DNA of 10,337 nt from NCBI GenBank assembly GCA_003158355.1, contig PMIV01000227.1:3028-13364 (forward strand). Reading direction: 5' to 3'. Below, one piece after another: positions 5,778 to 10,337 of this stretch (positions are counted from its first letter, which is position 1; every line of letters begins with the position of its first letter). This stretch comes from Anaerolineaceae bacterium (GTDB lineage Bacteria; Chloroflexota; Anaerolineae; Anaerolineales; Anaerolineaceae). The translations under genes and the position numbers were made by a program. The notes beneath the pieces are model-generated. The model was not told the DNA's origin. It saw nothing but the letters and a program-made list of their open reading frames with translations, and did not search any database.

Positions 5778-6692
5778 ATGTTTTCAAAAGTCAAAAAAAA
5801 TACTTACGGATATTTATTTGTCGCCCCATTCATCATTGGATTCCTGTTATTCGGTTTATATCCAGTCTATAACACGATTGCATTAAGCTTTACGAATACG
5901 AGCATGATGAAACCCAACGCGGATTTTGTTGGCTTGCTCAACTTTACACGCCTTTTTGCTGATCATACATTTCTGACAGCTTTGAAGAACACCTGGTCTC
6001 TGTGGATAATGAACTTTATTCCACAGATTGGTATCGCTTTACTGTTAGCGGTTTGGTTTACAGACACACGTCTGAAAATTAAAGGTGGTGGTTTCTTCCG
6101 AATGTTATTCTATTTGCCAAATTTAATGATGCCCGCGGCGATTGCGGCATTATTTTTCAGCCTGTTTTCTTATTATGGTCCTGTCAATCAGTTTTTAGTT
6201 CGAGAAGGGATAATCCCTGCAGCAGTTAATTTTATCGAAAGTGCACCCACCATGCGGTTTCTGGTGGTCTTTATTCAATGGTGGATGTGGTTTGGCCAGA
6301 CAACCATTGTTTTGATGGCTGCCATGACTTCGATCTCTGTTTCCATCTATGAAGCCGCGCTCGCAGACGGAGCAAATGGTTGGCAGATGTTCAGATTCAT
6401 TACTTTACCCTTGATCAAACCTGTCATGATCTATGTACTGGTCACTTCATTAGTGGGTGGTATGCAGATGTTCGACGTTCCCATGTTGTTGACCGACGGC
6501 CGCGGTAGTCCATCCAATTCGATCTTAACTAATAACATCTTAATGTATATTAAATTCCGCAGCAGCCAGGGTCTGATCGGTTCTGCTTCCGCGATTGGTG
6601 TTGTCGTATTTATTATGACTTCCTTTGTTGCGCTTTTGATCTTTTATGCTCTGCGTGAAAAATCAAATAAGAATGTTGTTGAAGAGTCATAA
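5778..6692 (+). CDS. ABC sugar permease, MalF/UgpA/CebF type
   Basis: 304 aa integral membrane protein of the CUT1 transporter. Six hydrophobic segments are visible at about residues 12-34, 70-94, 108-132, 155-180, 217-240 and 268-293. The cytoplasmic EAA loop that docks the ATPase starts at Glu192: EAALADGANGWQMF followed by LPLIKP, matching EAAxxDGA..LPxxxP. The N-terminus YLFVAPFIIGF is typical of first permeases in this family. AAGGGAG (5765-5771) precedes the ATG by 6 nt; a nearer ATG at 5773 is out of frame. It forms the channel with the next gene's product and receives substrate from the upstream lipoprotein. Transport of beta-gluco-oligosaccharides is inferred from the cluster. Confidence 0.95.
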   Translation: MFSKVKKNTYGYLFVAPFIIGFLLFGLYPVYNTIALSFTNTSMMKPNADFVGLLNFTRLFADHTFLTALKNTWSLWIMNFIPQIGIALLLAVWFTDTRLKIKGGGFFRMLFYLPNLMMPAAIAALFFSLFSYYGPVNQFLVREGIIPAAVNFIESAPTMRFLVVFIQWWMWFGQTTIVLMAAMTSISVSIYEAALADGANGWQMFRFITLPLIKPVMIYVLVTSLVGGMQMFDVPMLLTDGRGSPSNSILTNNILMYIKFRSSQGLIGSASAIGVVVFIMTSFVALLIFYALREKSNKNVVEES

Positions 6693-6704
6693 GGAGATGA
6701 TGAG

Positions 6705-7550
6705 ATGATTAAAAATTATAGACTCAATAACACTTTTCAACGTTTCTTTATCTATCTTTTTTTGGTGATTTTATTGGTCATCACCCTTGTTCCTGTGTGG
6801 CTACTGCTCGTCAATGCGACCCGTTCAACGACACAAATCCAGCAGGGCATCAGTTTTATCCCGAGCCATTACATCGTTTCAAATTACCAGATTCTATTGA
6901 GTAAAGGGTTAAACCTGCCGCTGGGCTTTTTAAACAGCTTTACAATTGCGGCTTCAGTTACAGTGTTGACTGTGTATTTTTCGATGCTGACTGCGTATGG
7001 AATTGTCGTTTACAACTTTAAAGGGAAGAAAATCCTCTACAATTCAATTCTGGTATTGGTCATGATTCCAATGCAGCTTTCCATTATTGGTTTTTACCAA
7101 TACATGTCCAAAATAGGTCTCGCCGATAACTATCTATCCCTCATCTTGCCGAGCATCGCTTCGGCAGGGGCAGTCTTCTTCTCGAAGCAGTATCTTGAAT
7201 CTATTGTGATTTATGATCTGGTGGATGCGGGCCGTATCGACGGCTGTAGTGAACTCGGCATTTTCCACCGCATCATGTTGCCTATCGCTGCGCCGGGTGC
7301 GTTTACTTTGGGTATTTTTTCCTTCGTCGGTGCCTGGAACAACTTCTTCAATGCTTTCATATTGATCACCTCCAGAGACAAATATACTTTGCCGATGCTG
7401 GTGCAGACATTGCGCGGTGATGTTTACCGGCATGAATATGGAGCCATTTATCTTGGCCTGGCCGCGACTGTTGTTCCCATCATCATCGTTTACTTTATTT
7501 TCTCAAAGTATATTGTGAATGGTATCTCTCTGGGTGCGGTAAAAGAGTAA
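6705..7550 (+). CDS. ABC sugar permease, MalG/UgpE/CebG type
   Basis: 281 aa, the second membrane subunit of the CUT1 importer. The hydrophobic N-terminal helix is about 15-35, followed by a periplasmic loop and five further helices. The EAA-type loop is VDAGRIDGCSELGIF at residues 173-187, then LPIAAPG; it has the conserved DG pair, although the first positions read VDA rather than EAA. The segment GAWNNFFNAFILI near 210 is a family signature. AAGGAG (6691-6696) overlaps the stop of the first permease gene and lies 8 nt before this ATG, so the two permeases are tightly co-translated. It is followed by a terminator-like hairpin, and no ATPase gene follows; a shared MsiK-type ATPase encoded elsewhere is the likely partner. 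Confidence 0.95.
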   Translation: MIKNYRLNNTFQRFFIYLFLVILLVITLVPVWLLLVNATRSTTQIQQGISFIPSHYIVSNYQILLSKGLNLPLGFLNSFTIAASVTVLTVYFSMLTAYGIVVYNFKGKKILYNSILVLVMIPMQLSIIGFYQYMSKIGLADNYLSLILPSIASAGAVFFSKQYLESIVIYDLVDAGRIDGCSELGIFHRIMLPIAAPGAFTLGIFSFVGAWNNFFNAFILITSRDKYTLPMLVQTLRGDVYRHEYGAIYLGLAATVVPIIIVYFIFSKYIVNGISLGAVKE

Positions 7551-7555
7551 ATTAT

Positions 7556-7600
7556 TCAGGGGATTTTAGATCTCTAAGGTCCCCTGATTATTGTTTATTT
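7556..7600 (+). terminator. Intrinsic terminator after the permease genes
   Basis: TCAGGGGA (7556-7563) pairs with TCCCCTGA (7580-7587). The stem continues inward through two G-U pairs and four Watson-Crick pairs to a small ATCT loop. It is followed by a T-rich tail (TTATTGTTTATTT). This should end, perhaps partially, the transporter transcript before the phosphorylase gene. The tail is interrupted by A and G, so some readthrough is likely. Confidence 0.7.
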
Positions 7601-7630
7601 GTGCAAATGTAACTGAGTAATTCAAGCCGG

Positions 7631-7639
7631 TGCGATAAT
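7631..7639 (+). promoter_or_regulatory. Possible extended -10 promoter of the phosphorylase gene
   Basis: TGCGATAAT matches the extended -10 pattern TGnTATAAT with one mismatch and is identical to the extended -10 of the first lacI-type gene (1792-1800). No good -35 box lies 16-18 nt upstream. Transcription would start near 7646, leaving a short leader with the GAGG ribosome binding site at 7650-7653. No CebR-type palindrome is present here. Confidence 0.4.
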
Positions 7640-7658
7640 CTAAATTTTCGAGGTTTTT

Positions 7659-10100
7659 ATGCAGTTTGGTCATTTTGATGATAAACGCCGTGAGTATGTC
7701 ATCACGCGTCCTGATACCCCTTTGCCCTGGATCAACTATCTGGGGTGTAGCGAATATTTTGGTATTATATCGAACACCGCTGGCGGTTACAGTTTTTATA
7801 AAGATGCCAAATTACGTCGGCTTACCCGTTATCGTTATAACAATGTTCCGCTCGATAACGGCGGCCGTTATTTATACATCCGCGATGAAAACGGTGATTT
7901 CTGGTCTCCCACCTGGCAGCCAGTACAGGCCAGCCTGGAAGACTATTCTTGCCGTCACGGTATGGGCTATACCATCATCAGTTCCACAAAAAATGATGTC
8001 AAAGCTGAAATTCGTTATTTTGTCCCGCTTGACCAGCCACTCGAGGTATGGGATTTGACCCTCACCAATACCAGTCAGTCTCCCAAACATCTAGACCTGT
8101 TTTCTCTGGTCGAGTTTTGTTTGTGGGACGCGTTGGATGATTCCAGTAACTTTCAGCGTAATTATTCTACCGGTGAAGTCGAAATTGAAGGCAGTACTAT
8201 CTATCACAAAACAGAATATCGTGAACGCCGCAATCACTTTGCATTCTTTTCCTGCTCAGAGAAGTTAGCCGGTTTTGATACTCAGCGTGAAGACTTTTTA
8301 GGCACTTACGGCGGATTCCACTCTCCACAGGTTGTGAAGAGCGGAGTCTCAGCAAATTCGGTTGCACACGGTTGGCAACCGATCGGCTCACATCATGTGA
8401 AAGTTACCCTGGCAGCCGGGGAATCAAAACGGATCCTCTTTGTACTGGGCTACCATGAAAACCCGGTCGATGCCAAATTTGATCCGCCCGATAGCCAGAC
8501 TATTAATAAAGTGACTGTCAAACCTGTCATCAGTCAATATTTAACGACAGGTGCAGTCGATAAGGCCTTCAACGATCTGCGAGAATATTGGGATTCTTTA
8601 CTTGACCGCATGAACGTCAACACTCCCAGTGAACATACCAATCGCATGGTTAATATCTGGAATGCTTACCAGTGCATGATTACATTTAACATGTCGCGCT
8701 CCGCTTCATATTTCGAGAGCGGTATAGGCAGAGGGATGGGTTTCCGAGATTCGGCACAGGACCTGCTAGGCTTCGTGCATATGGTGCCCGAACGCGCTCG
8801 CGAACGTATTCTCGACCTGGCTGCTACACAAATGGCCAACGGCGGTGCCTTTCACCAATATCAGACGCTGACCAAACGTGGCAACAATGATGTCGGCAGC
8901 GGCTTCAACGATGACCCGTTATGGCTGGTTATCTGTGTTTCAGCCTACATTAAAGAGACCGGTGACTGGAAGGTTCTCGACGAAAAAGTTCCCTTTGAGA
9001 ATATCGTTGGCAGTGAAACACCTTTATATGAACATTTGCAGCGCAGCATTAATTACACTCTCAAGCGGCTTGGCCCGCACCAACTGCCTCTCATCGGTCG
9101 CGCGGACTGGAATGATTGCCTGAACTTGAATTGCTTCTCGGATACTCCCGGCCAATCCTTTCAGACCACGACCAACAAGGATGGGGTCACGGCCGAATCA
9201 GTTTTCATTGGCGGGCTGTTTGTTTTAGCCGCTGCAGAAATGGCCGGGTTGGCTGAAATTCGTGAAAATAAGAGTAAAGCCGATGCCTACCGACGCGATG
9301 CAGCCGTGATGAACAAGACCGTACTTGAACATGGCTGGGATGGTGCCTGGTTCCGCCGCGCTTATGATGACTTCGGTGACCCGGTTGGCTCAGATACCTG
9401 TGCCGAGGGCAAGATCTTCATCGAGCCTCAGGGAATATGTGTCATGGCAGGTATCGGTCATGACGACGGCAAAGCCAAGCGGGCGCTGGATTCGGTTTTT
9501 GAAAGATTGGCGACTCCGCATGGCATTGTCCTTGAAAAGCCGGCTTACCATCACTATTATCTGAACCTGGGAGAAATCTCTTCCTATCCTCCCGGCTACA
9601 AAGAGAACGCCAGCGTCTTTTGTCATACCAACCCCTGGATCATGATCGCCGAAGCTAAAGAAGGTCACGGAGACCGGGCGCTTGATTACTACCTGCGCAT
9701 CAACCCGTCTGCCCGCGAAGTGATCAGTGAAGTTCATCGCTGCGAACCTTACGTCTATGCTCAAACTATTGCCGGAACAGACGCTTACACTCCGGGCGAA
9801 GCCAAGAATTCCTGGCTTACAGGGACGGCCGCCTGGAACCTGGTTGCCATCACCCAATGGATTTTGGGAATCCGCCCCACCTTTGAGGGTTTGCAGATTG
9901 CCCCGGTCATTCCGGCGGACTGGAAAAAATTTGAGGCTCAACGTATTTTCCGCGGCGTGAATTATCAGATTCAGGTGGAACGGCTTGGAACTGGTAATGC
10001 TGTTTCGTTGACCGTGGATGGTAAACCGGTGCCCGGCGATATTGTTCCTTTGCCGGCTGAAGGCACTCAAACCGTTCACGTTAAGGTTAGTTTGCACTAA
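7659..10100 (+). CDS. cbp: Cellobiose phosphorylase, glycoside hydrolase family 94
   Basis: 813 aa, the usual size (about 810-820). The reaction is cellobiose + phosphate to alpha-glucose 1-phosphate + glucose (EC 2.4.1.20), in the cytoplasm; no signal peptide is present. The N-terminal beta-sandwich (about 1-300) carries PLPWINYLG and GEVEIEGSTIYHKTEYRERR. The (alpha/alpha)6 catalytic domain contains GRGMGFRDSAQDLLGFVH, with sugar-contact residues Arg358 and Asp364. It also contains GRADWNDCLNLNCFS, with Trp484 and the general acid Asp486 (equivalent to Asp490 of the Cellvibrio gilvus enzyme). Phosphate-site blocks YPPGYKENASVFCH (His656) and WLTGTAAWN (719-727) are intact. Resemblance to the clostridial cellobiose phosphorylase, as I remember it, is strong throughout, favouring cellobiose over chitobiose or laminaribiose. 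GAGG sits 5 nt before the ATG. It turns the imported disaccharide into an activated sugar without spending ATP. Confidence 0.95.
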   Translation: MQFGHFDDKRREYVITRPDTPLPWINYLGCSEYFGIISNTAGGYSFYKDAKLRRLTRYRYNNVPLDNGGRYLYIRDENGDFWSPTWQPVQASLEDYSCRHGMGYTIISSTKNDVKAEIRYFVPLDQPLEVWDLTLTNTSQSPKHLDLFSLVEFCLWDALDDSSNFQRNYSTGEVEIEGSTIYHKTEYRERRNHFAFFSCSEKLAGFDTQREDFLGTYGGFHSPQVVKSGVSANSVAHGWQPIGSHHVKVTLAAGESKRILFVLGYHENPVDAKFDPPDSQTINKVTVKPVISQYLTTGAVDKAFNDLREYWDSLLDRMNVNTPSEHTNRMVNIWNAYQCMITFNMSRSASYFESGIGRGMGFRDSAQDLLGFVHMVPERARERILDLAATQMANGGAFHQYQTLTKRGNNDVGSGFNDDPLWLVICVSAYIKETGDWKVLDEKVPFENIVGSETPLYEHLQRSINYTLKRLGPHQLPLIGRADWNDCLNLNCFSDTPGQSFQTTTNKDGVTAESVFIGGLFVLAAAEMAGLAEIRENKSKADAYRRDAAVMNKTVLEHGWDGAWFRRAYDDFGDPVGSDTCAEGKIFIEPQGICVMAGIGHDDGKAKRALDSVFERLATPHGIVLEKPAYHHYYLNLGEISSYPPGYKENASVFCHTNPWIMIAEAKEGHGDRALDYYLRINPSAREVISEVHRCEPYVYAQTIAGTDAYTPGEAKNSWLTGTAAWNLVAITQWILGIRPTFEGLQIAPVIPADWKKFEAQRIFRGVNYQIQVERLGTGNAVSLTVDGKPVPGDIVPLPAEGTQTVHVKVSLH

Positions 10101-10155
10101 AGAAGAGTGGGTTTTTCTCCCATAATTAGCAATTGGATATTTCGACTGGAGTCTT

Positions 10156-10337
10156 ATGACTACTCGCCCAACTTTAGATCAGATCAAGAAACAGGTCGAA
10201 GTTTTGGTGGCAAAAATGACCCTGCAAGAAAAGATCGCCCAATTGGGGGCATATTATGCCTACGATTTGGAATCTGCCGGGAAATTGGACCCTCACAAGA
10301 TCGAGACAAAACTGATTAATGGTATCGGACAAATTTC
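10156..10337 (+). CDS. Glycoside hydrolase family 3 enzyme, N-terminal fragment
   Basis: 60 complete codons are visible before the window ends. After a short polar lead (MTTRPTLDQIKKQ), residues 14-30 read VEVLVAKMTLQEKIAQL, matching the opening helix of GH3 beta-glucosidases/beta-xylosidases (xxLxxxMTLEEKIAQLG). GIGQIS near residue 55 matches the next family block. There is no signal peptide, so the enzyme is probably cytoplasmic and acts on imported oligosaccharides, complementing the phosphorylase. GGAG (10148-10151) is 4 nt before the ATG. The gap after the phosphorylase gene is 55 bp with only a weak GGG/CCC inverted repeat and no convincing terminator, so co-transcription is likely. Beta-glucosidase is the best guess from context; the catalytic Asp and substrate residues are outside the window. 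Confidence 0.85.
   Translation, partial: MTTRPTLDQIKKQVEVLVAKMTLQEKIAQLGAYYAYDLESAGKLDPHKIETKLINGIGQI

Noticed and set aside
9390..10097. A 235-codon minus-strand open frame.
   Set aside because: It is fully antisense to the highly conserved C-terminal half of the GH94 gene and shows no domain or ribosome binding site.
10107..10319. A 70-codon plus-strand frame after the phosphorylase gene.
   Set aside because: It overlaps the GH3 start in another frame; the GH3 frame has a ribosome binding site and family motif.
1..10337. Looked for CRISPR arrays, tRNA genes, insertion sequences, riboswitch-like elements and defence or phage genes.
   Set aside because: By eye there are no spaced direct repeats, cloverleaf sequences, transposase motifs or flanking duplications; the window is accounted for by redox, regulatory and sugar-use genes.

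Overview
The window looks like an accessory carbohydrate-utilisation locus from a free-living, probably anaerobic bacterium. The best guess is Chloroflexota (Anaerolineae-like). That guess rests on the moderate GC content, the long Ala/Thr/Pro-rich linker after the lipobox of the solute-binding lipoprotein, and the pairing of DUF362/ferredoxin and flavodoxin genes. It is an inference: no rRNA or marker gene is present.

Left part (1-1746, minus strand): a redox pair transcribed leftward. A DUF362 protein with two C-terminal 4Fe-4S motifs is followed 82 bp later by a flavodoxin-domain protein cut by the window edge. Its promoter candidate (TTGACA-N17-AATAAT) lies in the divergent intergenic region. 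That region also holds a strong plus-strand promoter for a LacI-family regulator (1859-2866), with alternating palindromic half-sites just after the predicted transcription start.

Right part (2867-10337, plus strand): a cellobiose/cellodextrin uptake and cleavage cluster. The order is a second LacI-family regulator (true start 3085), a CUT1 ABC solute-binding lipoprotein, two permeases, a GH94 cellobiose phosphorylase, and the start of a GH3 glycosidase. The leader of the second regulator has a near-consensus promoter, then a perfect TGGGAGCGCTCCCA palindrome, a short intrinsic-terminator-like hairpin with seven T, and a second, one-mismatch copy of the palindrome next to the ribosome binding site. 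This palindrome is the operator described for the actinobacterial cellobiose repressors CebR and CelR, which ties regulator, transporter and phosphorylase to one substrate.

How it works together (inference): the lipoprotein captures cellodextrin outside the cell and the two permeases import it, using an ATPase encoded elsewhere because none is present here. The GH94 enzyme splits cellobiose with phosphate into glucose 1-phosphate and glucose, and the GH3 enzyme hydrolyses other or longer beta-glucosides. RNA hairpins at 5726-5762 (after the binding-protein gene) and 7556-7600 (after the permeases) probably set stepwise expression levels. There are no tRNA or rRNA genes, CRISPR arrays, insertion sequences or phage genes. 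No wholly new system was found; the regulatory layout is the most interesting part.
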